Shown piece by piece: positions 1 to 8,262 of a DNA stretch of 12,765 nt; position 1 is the stretch's first letter; each line of letters begins with the position of its first letter. Source of the stretch: Gammaproteobacteria bacterium. Its GTDB lineage: Bacteria > Pseudomonadota > Gammaproteobacteria > UBA6429 > Thiohalophilaceae. The stretch is taken from positions 1-12,765 of the forward strand of contig QILH01000151.1 of the NCBI GenBank assembly GCA_003233255.1, written 5' to 3'. The position numbers and the translations under genes are program-made. Below the pieces are notes generated by a model, which worked only from the letters and a program-made list of their open reading frames with translations, had not been told where the DNA came from and made no database searches.

Positions 1-264
1 CAGGATGCGGGTCAGCAGGCGGGTGGCCTGACTGTTTATCAAAAATCATTTCGACAGGGCGGAACGATGTACATGGTACTGGGTTCTTCGGGGGAAGGAA
101 ATCAGGGTCGTTTTGATCACCCGGCCTTGCCGATCGCGTCAGCAAAGGCGGGTTCGGTATTTTTAGATATCGATAATGAAACCTTGCGTTCACGTTATGT
201 CACAGAGGACGGCCAGGTATTCGATCAATTCGTTATTAAAAAAGCTAACACCCCTTCACAATAA
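1..264 (+). CDS. C-terminal end of a probable metallophosphoesterase (5' truncated)
   Basis: The frame is open from the first base of the window to a TAA at 262-264, giving 87 residues with no start required inside the window. A methionine at base 67 lies in mid-domain and is unlikely to be the true start. The visible piece contains a GGTMYMVLGSSGE segment, an FDHPA segment, and a GSVFLDIDNETLRSRYVTEDG stretch, ending in a short basic tail. This pattern (glycine-rich strand, then HPA, then a 'GS-v-l-D-I-d' strand ending near 'D-F-I-K') is what I recall from the last part of secreted acid-phosphatase-like metallophosphoesterases. The metal-binding motifs would be upstream and are not visible, so the assignment is by resemblance only. 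It converges on purH and takes the position where purD often lies in related genomes. Confidence 0.55.
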   Translation, partial: QDAGQQAGGLTVYQKSFRQGGTMYMVLGSSGEGNQGRFDHPALPIASAKAGSVFLDIDNETLRSRYVTEDGQVFDQFVIKKANTPSQ

Positions 265-270
265 CAGCTC

Positions 271-420
271 ACGCGAAAGATCCTTTATTTCATTCCACAT
301 GCTTCGAATCGCTTCGCATTTCATGCCGTCACTGCTTTGAACCGCTGCCGCGTTTCATGCAGTATTTCCTACGCTTCGCTACGGTCATTCCTTACGCTTT
401 GCTTCGGTCAGGATGACAGT
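271..420. repeat. Putative dispersed intergenic repeat with an internal imperfect tandem duplication
   Basis: This non-coding stretch between two convergent genes contains two adjacent near-copies of a 22-23 base unit at 366-387 and 388-410 (ttcctacgcttcgctacggt / ttccttacgctttgcttcgg, each followed by ca). Two weaker copies of 'cg(c/t)(a/g)tttcatgc' lie upstream at about 313-325 and 349-360. Read on the minus strand it starts ctgtcatcctgaccgaagc and ends near aaaggatctttcgcg. That wording resembles the 'TCATCCTGAgcgaagcgAAGGATC' class of short chromosomal repeats seen in many proteobacteria. Whether it occurs elsewhere in this genome cannot be seen from the window, so the boundaries and the name are inferred. 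I see no coding potential and no clear terminator here. Confidence 0.45.
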
Positions 421-472
421 AGAGACTTCAGGATAACCGTTTCGTTTATCTCTTATCCCGAGTTCAGGTTAA

Positions 473-2038
473 TTAGTGACGGAAGTGACGCATGCCGGTA
501 AAGATCATGGCCATGCCATGTTCATTGGCAGCGGCAATCACCTCGTCATCACGCATCGAGCCGCCCGGTTCGATCACTGCGGTGATGCCGGCCTGTGCGG
601 CCTGATCAATACCATCACGAAACGGGAAAAACGCATCCGAAGCCATCACCGCACCTTTGATTTCCAGTTTGGCGTGTTCGGCCTTGATAGAGGCAATGCG
701 TGCTGAATTGACTCGGCTCATCTGTCCAGCACCTACGCCGATGGTCATATTGTTCTTGCCATACACAATTGCATTGGATTTCACAAATTTGCTGACTTTC
801 CAGCTAAACAACAGATCCCGCATTTCCTGTTCAGTGGGTTCGCGATCAGTAACGATTTTTAATTCGTTATAGAGTTCAAGATCGGCACCCTGAACTAACA
901 AACCGCCATTAACGCGTTTGAAATCGAGGCGGCGAACCGATTCAGTTGTCCATTGTCCGCATTCTAATAGCCGTACATTTTTCTTTTTGCTGATAACATC
1001 GATGGCGGCTTCGCTGATTTTAGGCGCGATGATGACTTCAACAAACTGACGCTCAACAATGGCCTCGGCGGTCTTGCCATCGAGCTTTTGGTTAACGGCA
1101 ATAATGCCGCCAAAGGCCGATTCCGGATCGGTCTGGTAAGCCCGATCGTAGGCCTCGAACAGACTGTCGCCAGTCGCTACCCCACAGGGATTGGCGTGTT
1201 TGACGATCACGCAGCAAGGGTGATCGCTAAATTGTTTGACACATTCCAGCGCGGCATCGGTGTCACCTATATTGTTGTAGGATAATTCTTTGCCCTGCAA
1301 TTGTATTGCGGTGGCGACGCAGGCTTCCTGTTGACCGGCTTCCGTATAGAACGCAGCCTCCTGATGAGGATTCTCACCATAACGCATGGCCTGTACCTTG
1401 TTGTAGTGCAGATTGATGGTACGCGAAAACCCCTGTTTTTCACCGTGGTGGTTAATCGCGCCAAAGTAGTTGGCAATCGCGCCATCATACTGGGCGGTAT
1501 GCTCATAAACCTTAACCGCCAGATCATAGCGGGTGGCATCATCCACCGCACCGTTATTGTTTTTCATCACATCCATCACGGTGGCATAATCACCGGTATT
1601 GACGACCACGGTCACATCACGATGATTTTTGGCTGCGGCACGCAACATGGTGGGCCCGCCGATATCGATATTTTCGATGGCGGTGTTTAGATCGCAATCG
1701 GGATCGGCAACGGCTTCCTGAAAAGGGTATAAGTTAACAATGACCAGATCAATCGGCGGGATGCCATGTTTTTGCATTACCGCATCGTCTTTGCCTCGCC
1801 GTGCCAGCAGACCGCCGTGTATTTTGGGATGTAACGTTTTTACCCGACCGTCCATCATCTCTGGAAAACCGGTGTAGTCCGATACCTCAATAACAGGCAC
1901 ATCGTTTTCTGTTAATAACTTTGCGGTTCCACCTGTGGACAGAATTTCAATCGAATAGTCTTCGTGGAGTTGTTTAGCAAATTCAATGATGCCGGTTTTA
2001 TCAGAGACACTGATAAGCGCACGCTGGATCTGGTTCAT
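473..2038 (-). CDS. purH: Bifunctional AICAR transformylase / IMP cyclohydrolase
   Basis: PurH carries out the last two steps of de novo purine synthesis in the cytoplasm: it formylates AICAR with 10-formyl-THF to FAICAR, then cyclises this to IMP. The 521 residues are close to the usual ~525-530. The N-terminal cyclohydrolase domain (about 1-195) shows ISVSDKTG (9-16), STGGTAKLL (34-42), the MDGRVKTLHPKIHGG block (62-76) and NIDIGGPTMLRAAAKNH (123-139). The transformylase domain shows RYGENPHQ (219-226) and the catalytic Lys-His pair K280-H281 in VIVKHANPCG. The C terminus MIFTGMRHFRH is characteristic. The start ATG has a short AGGA about 8 bases upstream. It lies 119 bp downstream of fis with a hairpin between them, so it may have its own promoter. 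The usual partner purD does not follow; a convergent gene on the opposite strand does. Confidence 0.97.
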   Translation of the reverse strand: MNQIQRALISVSDKTGIIEFAKQLHEDYSIEILSTGGTAKLLTENDVPVIEVSDYTGFPEMMDGRVKTLHPKIHGGLLARRGKDDAVMQKHGIPPIDLVIVNLYPFQEAVADPDCDLNTAIENIDIGGPTMLRAAAKNHRDVTVVVNTGDYATVMDVMKNNNGAVDDATRYDLAVKVYEHTAQYDGAIANYFGAINHHGEKQGFSRTINLHYNKVQAMRYGENPHQEAAFYTEAGQQEACVATAIQLQGKELSYNNIGDTDAALECVKQFSDHPCCVIVKHANPCGVATGDSLFEAYDRAYQTDPESAFGGIIAVNQKLDGKTAEAIVERQFVEVIIAPKISEAAIDVISKKKNVRLLECGQWTTESVRRLDFKRVNGGLLVQGADLELYNELKIVTDREPTEQEMRDLLFSWKVSKFVKSNAIVYGKNNMTIGVGAGQMSRVNSARIASIKAEHAKLEIKGAVMASDAFFPFRDGIDQAAQAGITAVIEPGGSMRDDEVIAAANEHGMAMIFTGMRHFRH

Positions 2039-2102
2039 AGTGTGATCCTGACTAAAGTAGTTGGTTTTTGTTGAATCTATTTAGTTTGGGGATAAAACGT
2101 CA

Positions 2103-2140
2103 TGAAGCCCGGCCGGTTTATAGAGCCAGACCGGGCTTCA
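2103..2140 (-). terminator. Hairpin between fis and purH, possible terminator or attenuator
   Basis: A perfect 10-bp inverted repeat, tgaagcccgg at 2103-2112 and ccgggcttca at 2131-2140, encloses an 18-base loop. It lies 17 bases beyond the fis stop codon. In the minus-strand direction the stem is followed by gacgttttatc, so the T-run is only four bases and begins 5-6 bases after the stem. This makes it a moderate rather than strong intrinsic terminator for the dusB-fis transcript, and read-through into purH is possible. Confidence 0.6.
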
Positions 2141-2157
2141 AAACTGGATGTTTTTGT

Positions 2158-2451
2158 TTACTGATGTAAACCGTACATTTTTAGTTTTTTTCGTAAGGTA
2201 CCGCGATTGATACCTAACAGTTCTGCGGCCTTACTTTGGTTACCGCGGACATAAGTCATTACCGTTTCCAGTAATGGCGTTTCCACTTCCTGTAAGAACA
2301 TTTGATAAAGTTGTCCCGTAGAATGCCCATCTAATTGCTTTAAATAAGCGTCCATTGTGTCCTTCACGCTGTTGCGCAAAGTATTTTGGGGACGGTTTGT
2401 TTGTTCCTGGCTTGGATCTTCCAGAGGCACTGCCAACACCGTATCCGTCAT
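2158..2451 (-). CDS. fis: Nucleoid-associated DNA-binding protein Fis
   Basis: Fis is a homodimeric DNA-bending protein that shapes the nucleoid and activates rRNA and other growth-phase genes. The 97 residues match the ~98 of the E. coli protein. The C-terminal helix-turn-helix is almost unchanged from the enteric form: TYVRGNQSKAAELLGINRGT (about 66-85) followed by LRKKLKMYGLHQ. The preceding helical part, SVKDTMDAYLKQLDG then LYQMFLQEVETPLLETVM, is the dimer core; the first ~25 residues are variable as usual. The start codon overlaps the dusB stop in an ATGA arrangement (2448-2451), so the two are translationally coupled. The dusB-fis pairing is conserved in gammaproteobacteria. A hairpin lies just downstream. 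Confidence 0.97.
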   Translation of the reverse strand: MTDTVLAVPLEDPSQEQTNRPQNTLRNSVKDTMDAYLKQLDGHSTGQLYQMFLQEVETPLLETVMTYVRGNQSKAAELLGINRGTLRKKLKMYGLHQ

Positions 2452-3437
2452 GCTGCTAACTCCTCCCTGGGGTTGATTAAGTTATTAAAAAATTTATTAG
2501 TCATTTCTAATTGCTGCTCTATCGTTTCTACACGGTTTACCGCGTCTCTAAATGCTGCTCCGTGCCGATGGCCTTTGCTGTACCAACTTATATGTTTTCG
2601 TGCGACGCGCACACCGGTGAATTCACCGTAAAACTCATATAAATTGTTCAAATGTCCAATCAGGATATCTCGAACTTCACTCGGTTTGGGCTCTGCTAAA
2701 TGCTCGCCGGTGGCCAGGTAATGTTGTATTTCACGAAAGATCCAGGGTCGTCCCTGTGCTGCACGTCCTATCATGAGCGCGTCAGCATCTGTGTACTCTA
2801 ACACAAACTTTGCTTTTTCGGGGGTAGTAATATCGCCATTTGCTATCAATGGGATGCTAATTTTTTGCTTGACTTCGGCGATGGTGTCGTACTCGGCATC
2901 CCCCCGATACTGGCAGGCCCGGGTGCGGCCGTGCATTGCCAGCGCCTGTATACCGGTCTGTTCTGCGATCCGGGCGATGGTGAGCGCATTGCGATTTTCT
3001 CGATCCCAGCCGGTGCGAATCTTCAACGTGACGGGGATATCGACGGCCTTAACCACCGAGTTGACAATTTCTTCGACCAGCTTTTCATTTTGCAACAGGG
3101 CCGAGCCGGCCATCACATTACAGATCTTTTTCGCCGGGCAGCCCATGTTGATATCAATGATTTGCGCACCGTGATCGGCATTTCGTTTGGCCGCTTCGGC
3201 CATCATTTGCGGGTCGGCACCGGCAATCTGCACCGATTTAGGCTCAATCTCACCTTCGTGATTGGCGCGGCGTTTGGTCTTCTCACTGCCCCATAGCAGG
3301 GAGTTGGACGAGACCATCTCGGAGACCGCCATACCGGCGCCCATGCTTTTGCACAGCTGGCGAAACGGGCGATCGGTCACACCGGCCATCGGAGCCAGAA
3401 TGAGGTTGTTGCTGAGTTTGTAAGGGCCAATCTGCAT
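2448..3437 (-). CDS. dusB: tRNA-dihydrouridine synthase B
   Basis: DusB is an FMN-dependent enzyme that uses NADPH to reduce specific uridines in the tRNA D-loop to dihydrouridine. Visible marks are the opening MQIGPYKLSNNLILAPMAGV with TDRPFR, the active-site cysteine in DINMGCPAKK, the lysine of VTLKIRTGW, HGRTRA, ANGDI and the phosphate-binding block DALMIGRAAQGRPWIFREI. The frame is open further upstream to an ATG at 3485 (345 residues). I chose the ATG at 3435-3437 (329 residues) because E. coli DusB has 321 and begins at this IG-Y-L motif, and because the extra 16 residues are polar and not family-like. A GGAG lies 13 bases before the chosen ATG, which is rather far; the 3485 ATG has no visible ribosome site. 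DusB overlaps fis by 4 bp. Confidence 0.95.
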   Translation of the reverse strand: MQIGPYKLSNNLILAPMAGVTDRPFRQLCKSMGAGMAVSEMVSSNSLLWGSEKTKRRANHEGEIEPKSVQIAGADPQMMAEAAKRNADHGAQIIDINMGCPAKKICNVMAGSALLQNEKLVEEIVNSVVKAVDIPVTLKIRTGWDRENRNALTIARIAEQTGIQALAMHGRTRACQYRGDAEYDTIAEVKQKISIPLIANGDITTPEKAKFVLEYTDADALMIGRAAQGRPWIFREIQHYLATGEHLAEPKPSEVRDILIGHLNNLYEFYGEFTGVRVARKHISWYSKGHRHGAAFRDAVNRVETIEQQLEMTNKFFNNLINPREELAA

Positions 3438-3556
3438 TGGGTTCTGGTGGCTCCGGTTAATCGAGGGCCGATCATACCTGTTCATTCGTTAAGGATAAAG
3501 GTCGAATTTTGCTCATTGTGTGATTGAGTGCCGAATCCAGTAATACAGTCGTTTAC

Positions 3557-5488
3557 TTACAGGAAACTAAACTCGAAATTGATCGCATCATCGCCCGGAT
3601 CGAGTACGGCGAGCGTTACGTGAACCGGAGTACCTGATTCCATTAGTAGGAATTTATTGTACAAACCCTCTAAATATTCTTGCGGTGTAAAATATCGCGT
3701 TGCGACGATATGGCCACTGAGATCAGAAAGTTTGATGGCGATGGTCGGGTAGGGTTGATCAAAATCTGCAGTATTCTTAAAAGCGGTACTGATGAGCAGG
3801 GCATTTTTCTGAGTGGGGTGACTGCGGACGTTGCGATTAATCAATTCAATACGTGAGACATCCGTTGAACCCGAGTAACGACAGGGAACAGTTTCACACA
3901 TAGAACCCAATGCCGACGCCAGCCCAGGAAACTGATTGGCCAGTTGGTAACTCCGAAACAGAATCGTTTGGCCGAGCATGGTGAGTACCAGCATAAAAAT
4001 GCCGACGCCCATGGCGATACTGACACCGATTGGGCGTTCTGCCTGATCGAGGTGGGCAAATGAGCTGCGTAATGCCCGTGGGAGTTCATGCTCGGCCGAG
4101 GGCAATTCATCATCGATATTTCGAGCTTTTGACGGGTCGGGGCCGGGCACAGGGGTGGGTTCTGGGCTGCTGATCACGATGTCTTCAATATCCTCATTTT
4201 CATCGTAAAAATCAGATTTTTCATGCGGCAGGGTTTCGCGCGGGCTCAGGTTCTCTAATGCATCATCATTGTCGAGGCTGAATGAGGCCGCATCGGCTTT
4301 ACTGAACTCAATATTCTGCAGTTCCTCTTCAAACTGGGTTAGTACTTCATTGGGTTCTTCTGAGCTGTCCTCCAGAAAATTGATATCGCCGAGGAAAGAG
4401 TTTTCGGAGTCGGGGTCGTCTGGGCTGTTTTTTCCATCGTTCGCATCGTCGGGTTCTGATTTGTCGTCCAAGGACATGGCGTCGCTAAGCAAGGCCTCTA
4501 TATCCTGATTGAGTTTATCGGGATCGGAACCCGGCTCGTCCATTTGCTGTTGCGCGACCGAGTAAAGATTATCAATGCCTTTAATGTCGGAATCAGTTGT
4601 GGCGGTGAGTACTGAATCCAGATCTTCGTATTCACCTTTTTCTCGCTCTAACGGTTCCGGTTTATCGGTGGCTTCAACGTCGAAATCAAATGAGCCGCTT
4701 TCGTCGGTTTCGTTTTGTGCAAACGGCGGTGGGAAATCCGAATCGTCCTTTGTGGGTAAGCGGGTGGCAGGGGGGACGATGGGCTCTAATTCAAGAGCGC
4801 GAGTCGAGACGGTTTTCTGTTCCGATTTCGACGTTGAGTGAGATTTTTGTGCTGGTGCAGGTTCACTTTCCACAGCAGGTGCAGCGGGCTTGTCGGTCGC
4901 TTTGAATGCCTGTTGTTGCGAAAAAGCCTCAATAAAAGGGTTTGCGGATAAGTTATCCTTTGACCCCGAAAGATTAAATGCGGAAGAGGTCAATTTATCT
5001 GAATCGTCTTTGCTCTGCTCGGTATTGGTTTTCGATGACGCGGCGGTGCGGGTATCGGTCGATGGCTCGATCAGAGGATCCGGTACAGGATGAGCGGCGA
5101 TCATTTTTTCAGGATCATATTCAGTTTCAACAAACTTTATGAATGATTCGGTGAAGTTGGTATCCCCCGGAATATTAATCGTGCCCATGTCGTCCAGATT
5201 ATTGTAGCGAGCATGTTCGCCAACAATGGATTCCATAAATTGACTTTGGTCCGGCACATTTGAGCGATCAGGCGCCGAGCTCAAATCAATGTGTTGATGT
5301 TCATGTTTTTCAAAAACGGGGTTGCTTTTGAGTTCATTGGGATCGGCGTCGGGCATCTGGTCGTATATGTGAGAGGCGGCATTAAAAACCTCTTTACAGC
5401 TACCACAGCGCACCATGCCTTTGGCGGCTTTTAGATGTGCTTCTGCAATTCGAAAACACGTTTGACAATGGGGACAACGGGTGTACAT
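3557..5488 (-). CDS. Zinc-ribbon, single-span membrane protein with DUF3426 domain
   Basis: The 643 residues fall into three parts. The N terminus is an MJ0042-type zinc ribbon with Cys5-x2-Cys8 and Cys28-x2-Cys31. Residues about 40-480 are a very acidic, Ser/Asp/Glu/Pro-rich, low-complexity region that is probably disordered. A single membrane helix at about 487-510 follows basic residues, so the N-terminal part should be cytoplasmic. The last ~130 residues form the DUF3426 domain, presumably periplasmic, including a Cys531-x4-Cys536 pair near its start (CETVPC). Genes of this family commonly sit beside prmA and dusB in gammaproteobacteria, as here, but their function is not established. The acidic linker is longer than I expect for many family members. 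The gene is 22 bp downstream of prmA, probably in one operon, and 71 bp lie before the earliest possible dusB start. Confidence 0.9.
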   Translation of the reverse strand: MYTRCPHCQTCFRIAEAHLKAAKGMVRCGSCKEVFNAASHIYDQMPDADPNELKSNPVFEKHEHQHIDLSSAPDRSNVPDQSQFMESIVGEHARYNNLDDMGTINIPGDTNFTESFIKFVETEYDPEKMIAAHPVPDPLIEPSTDTRTAASSKTNTEQSKDDSDKLTSSAFNLSGSKDNLSANPFIEAFSQQQAFKATDKPAAPAVESEPAPAQKSHSTSKSEQKTVSTRALELEPIVPPATRLPTKDDSDFPPPFAQNETDESGSFDFDVEATDKPEPLEREKGEYEDLDSVLTATTDSDIKGIDNLYSVAQQQMDEPGSDPDKLNQDIEALLSDAMSLDDKSEPDDANDGKNSPDDPDSENSFLGDINFLEDSSEEPNEVLTQFEEELQNIEFSKADAASFSLDNDDALENLSPRETLPHEKSDFYDENEDIEDIVISSPEPTPVPGPDPSKARNIDDELPSAEHELPRALRSSFAHLDQAERPIGVSIAMGVGIFMLVLTMLGQTILFRSYQLANQFPGLASALGSMCETVPCRYSGSTDVSRIELINRNVRSHPTQKNALLISTAFKNTADFDQPYPTIAIKLSDLSGHIVATRYFTPQEYLEGLYNKFLLMESGTPVHVTLAVLDPGDDAINFEFSFL

Positions 5489-5510
5489 TGAATTCGCTTG
5501 ATTTCTCTAG

Positions 5511-6395
5511 TTAAATCTCATTATTGCGTTTGCCGGATAACAGGATCCATTCTTCTGTTTGGGCGGTTATTCTAATCGAAAACCACGGCTGACAGGCCTG
5601 TATGACCTGTTTGGCCTGCTCCTGTAAGATGCCAGACAGGACTATATTAGCATCTGTTTTTAGAATTTTCGAAAAATGCTCGGCAAGCTCGATCAATGGA
5701 CCGGCCAGAATATTCGCTATCAAGGTGTCGGCTTGCTGGGCGAATGGCATATCCACTCCTCCGCACTGGATCTGGGCGGCCACCTCGTTTTTGAGCGCAT
5801 TGTCCACCGTCGCGGTTAGCGCCTGAGGATCGTTGTCAATCGCCATAACCTGCTCAGCCCCCAGCTTTGCGGCGGCAACGGCCAGAATGCCAGAGCCACA
5901 GCCGTAATCAACGACAAGCTCAGCTGCCGGCGGGTGGTCTGCCAGCCAGTTGAGACACATGGCCGTGGTTGGATGGGTGCCCGTACCAAAGGCCAGACCT
6001 GGGTCGAGTAGAATATTGGTGGCCGTGGGATCGGGGGGTGGATGATGAGATGGCACGATCCAGAGATTTTGACCAAACTGCATGGGTTGGTAATGCGTCA
6101 TCCATTCCCGTACCCAGTCCTTGTCTTCCAGGATCTCAGAACGGGTCATGGTGATAATATTGTTAAACTGTTCGGTAAATTTTATACGGATATCGTCGAT
6201 GGCTATCTGAGTATCGAAAAGCCCGGTGATCAAGGTATTTGCCCAAATCGGGGTCTCGCCAGGGGGCGGCTCAAAAAGAGGTTGATCAGCGGCGTCTTGA
6301 TACGTCACGGACAGGCCACCTTGTTCCATCAGCCAATCGGATATCGTATCAACATGTTGCTGGCTGGTCTGGATCTTGAGTTGTAACCAGGGCAT
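5511..6395 (-). CDS. prmA: Ribosomal protein L11 methyltransferase
   Basis: PrmA is a cytoplasmic class I SAM-dependent methyltransferase that trimethylates ribosomal protein L11 at several positions. The 294 residues match the usual ~293. The N-terminal substrate-recognition domain (about 1-100) opens with MPWLQLKIQT, includes W51-A-N, and ends in EDKDWVREWMTHYQP. The linker contains the PrmA hallmark LLDPGLAFGTGTHPTT (129-144). The SAM-binding motif is VVDYGCGSGILAVAAAKLGA (161-180), followed by AIDNDPQA and the catalytic-loop motif IANILAGPL (226-234). In Pseudomonas-like genomes it directly follows accC; here it is separated from accC by about 2.7 kb. A TATGAT -10-like sequence lies 34-39 bases upstream of the start, so it may start its own transcript. 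Confidence 0.96.
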   Translation of the reverse strand: MPWLQLKIQTSQQHVDTISDWLMEQGGLSVTYQDAADQPLFEPPPGETPIWANTLITGLFDTQIAIDDIRIKFTEQFNNIITMTRSEILEDKDWVREWMTHYQPMQFGQNLWIVPSHHPPPDPTATNILLDPGLAFGTGTHPTTAMCLNWLADHPPAAELVVDYGCGSGILAVAAAKLGAEQVMAIDNDPQALTATVDNALKNEVAAQIQCGGVDMPFAQQADTLIANILAGPLIELAEHFSKILKTDANIVLSGILQEQAKQVIQACQPWFSIRITAQTEEWILLSGKRNNEI

Positions 6396-6428
6396 CGCGC
6401 TTTTTCACTTCAGTGCAAGTCAGGTCAC

Positions 6429-6434
6429 ATCATA
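6429..6434 (-). promoter_or_regulatory. prmA: Possible -10 element upstream of prmA
   Basis: On the minus strand this reads TATGAT, a five-of-six match to the sigma-70 -10 consensus, 33 bases before the prmA ATG. The best -35 candidate at 16-bp spacing is TTATCT, only a three-of-six match. The assignment is weak and rests on position and the -10 match alone. Confidence 0.25.
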
Positions 6435-6477
6435 CACTGCCTGCGAAACTAGATAATAACTAATTAAGAACAGCGAT

Positions 6478-8262
6478 TTAGATAGAATGCCAGATATCAT
6501 TGAAATTATCGGTCAGGTTATCAATATCTTCTGTGTCGGCATCATCCTCGTAGTCGCTTTTTTCTATTTGCGCAAACACGAATTGACTCACAATCCCATT
6601 GTCGGCGATGAGCTTGTTTAATTTTATTGACGAAGTGTTTTTATCTGGGTGAGTAAGTTCGAGCACGTCGCCGTTTTTGTATTGACGTGAGAAAGTCAAT
6701 ATTGATTCTGGCTGATTAAGCATCGGCATTAATGGTAGCAATAGACAACGATCAACTATTTTATCCTCTTTGTCAGTATCAGCGACGCTCACACTAACCG
6801 CCTGGGCTGAAGGTGCCATCATCATACCGCCTATTTGAATACCGTTGTCTCCATAGGCTTTAATCCAGCGTACTAGACCGATGGTACGTTGGGCTGAATC
6901 CTTACGCTGTAAACTGATAACTTCACCGACCTGAATTTTGTTGATTTGTTTTTCGATCGACATAACACAAAAGCCAGTCGCGCTTTCATTGAGCAGGGTC
7001 CAGTTTTCCTGTTTAACGCGATAGTCGGTGATTTTCTTTTGTGACGGAGCTGTTTTGTCGACGTTGGTTACATCTATATTGGTCCAGGCATAAACGGTTG
7101 ACCATACGTCGGCGTCTTTTTTGTTGACATCCTCGACATCAAGGGCCTCGAATTCGGGTTTGGTAAAAAATCCGGAATAGGCATTCTTATCTGTATCGAG
7201 CTGCTTAATATGTAGTTCATACAGTAGCTGCATATGGGTCTGATGCAAACCAATTGTTATGTTAACTTTTTCTACGATATTATTTCTGGGGAAGCGACGC
7301 TTTTTAGTTTGCCCCCAGGACTCGATAAGTCGACGTAATAAGTTCAAGCGAAGGGGGCTTGCCGTGGTTTTGGATTTGGCCGAGGTTGTGCTGTCGATGC
7401 GTTCCTGCAGTTCTTTAGTTAAGTTGTCCAACAGCTTACTGATGTCGACGATACGGCAGTTTTCTAGATCATTAATAAGCGGACTTTTTCTTATTGTTGA
7501 TGGTGGTTGATCCTGATCCAGTTCTACGACGATGATTCGATCATCCGTAGCAAATATTGAAGTATCGTTAATTTTTTTCAGGCTGGCAAAATGGTGCCAA
7601 CGTTCCAGGTGCAGGTTAACCTCCTCAATCTCTCCAGGGCGCAGGTTATAAGGCTGCGACAGATAGAGTAGTAAGGCATGTATATACTCATTCTCGATAC
7701 TGGTTTTTCTTTTTTTAAGCAGAAGATTATCACTTACCGAATTGTTAGCAAGTTTATTGTCTTCCGCGTATTGATATAACTTATGCAGTTGTTGCCAATA
7801 GTCATAATGGAAAGCAGAAAAGGTTTTATAAACAAGCAACAGCGCTTGCTGCAAATATTTAATCGAACGATGAATTGTGGTGTTCAGCATGCCCTTGTCA
7901 ACGAATAAAATATTTTGATCTTTTATTTCATTAAATATGCTGTAATAACCACGGGTCATATTGTTATAGATTGAATGACAGGCGTTGGCGATCTGCACGA
8001 TTTTTTCAGGTAATGGGTAGCTTGTCCCGTTCAAATGCTGGCTCAGATTTACGGTCACGTAATGCACGCTCTCGCGCAGGGATTCCAGCACCCGAAATCG
8101 ATCGGCTGCTTTCATCTCTTGCTGGTTGATTTGTTGCAGGGCTTTGTAGATTAGCTCGGAGGTTCTGCCGATGCTGCCACGCGGTAAGTCATTGATCCAT
8201 CTATCAATTGTCTGTGGTCGTAGATCAATCTGGCTACTTTCGTTGCTGGCTGGTTGCGACAT
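6478..8262 (-). CDS. Large PilZ-like protein, possible cyclic-di-GMP receptor
   Basis: The 594-residue product has no signal peptide or membrane span and should be cytoplasmic. Residues about 15-310 are largely helical, with many Leu/Gln/Asn/Lys and no recognised catalytic motif. Residues about 318-485 look PilZ-like: an RxxxR element at R322-x3-R326 (KKRRFPRNN), then VEKVNITIGLHQTH, and an NxSxxG element at N425-E-S-A-T-G430, followed by VGEVISL, IGLVRWIKAY and GIQIGGMMMAP, as in the second half of PilZ barrels. RxxxR and [D/N]xSxxG are the two c-di-GMP contact motifs of PilZ domains. Here they are about 100 residues apart rather than the usual few tens, implying a large insertion or a different fold. 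The last ~110 residues end in an acidic tail. An AAGGA is only 2 bases from the ATG. The gene looks richer in A+T than its neighbours (not counted) and interrupts the usual accC-prmA adjacency. Confidence 0.75.
   Translation of the reverse strand: MSQPASNESSQIDLRPQTIDRWINDLPRGSIGRTSELIYKALQQINQQEMKAADRFRVLESLRESVHYVTVNLSQHLNGTSYPLPEKIVQIANACHSIYNNMTRGYYSIFNEIKDQNILFVDKGMLNTTIHRSIKYLQQALLLVYKTFSAFHYDYWQQLHKLYQYAEDNKLANNSVSDNLLLKKRKTSIENEYIHALLLYLSQPYNLRPGEIEEVNLHLERWHHFASLKKINDTSIFATDDRIIVVELDQDQPPSTIRKSPLINDLENCRIVDISKLLDNLTKELQERIDSTTSAKSKTTASPLRLNLLRRLIESWGQTKKRRFPRNNIVEKVNITIGLHQTHMQLLYELHIKQLDTDKNAYSGFFTKPEFEALDVEDVNKKDADVWSTVYAWTNIDVTNVDKTAPSQKKITDYRVKQENWTLLNESATGFCVMSIEKQINKIQVGEVISLQRKDSAQRTIGLVRWIKAYGDNGIQIGGMMMAPSAQAVSVSVADTDKEDKIVDRCLLLPLMPMLNQPESILTFSRQYKNGDVLELTHPDKNTSSIKLNKLIADNGIVSQFVFAQIEKSDYEDDADTEDIDNLTDNFNDIWHSI

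Noticed and set aside
1301..1690. 129-residue open frame on the plus strand inside purH
   Set aside because: It lies wholly antisense to a clearly conserved gene, has no family-like content, and is explained by codon structure of purH.
3438..3485. N-terminal extension of DusB by 16 residues
   Set aside because: No ribosome site at the upstream ATG and no family resemblance; the internal ATG matches the usual family start. Not fully excluded.
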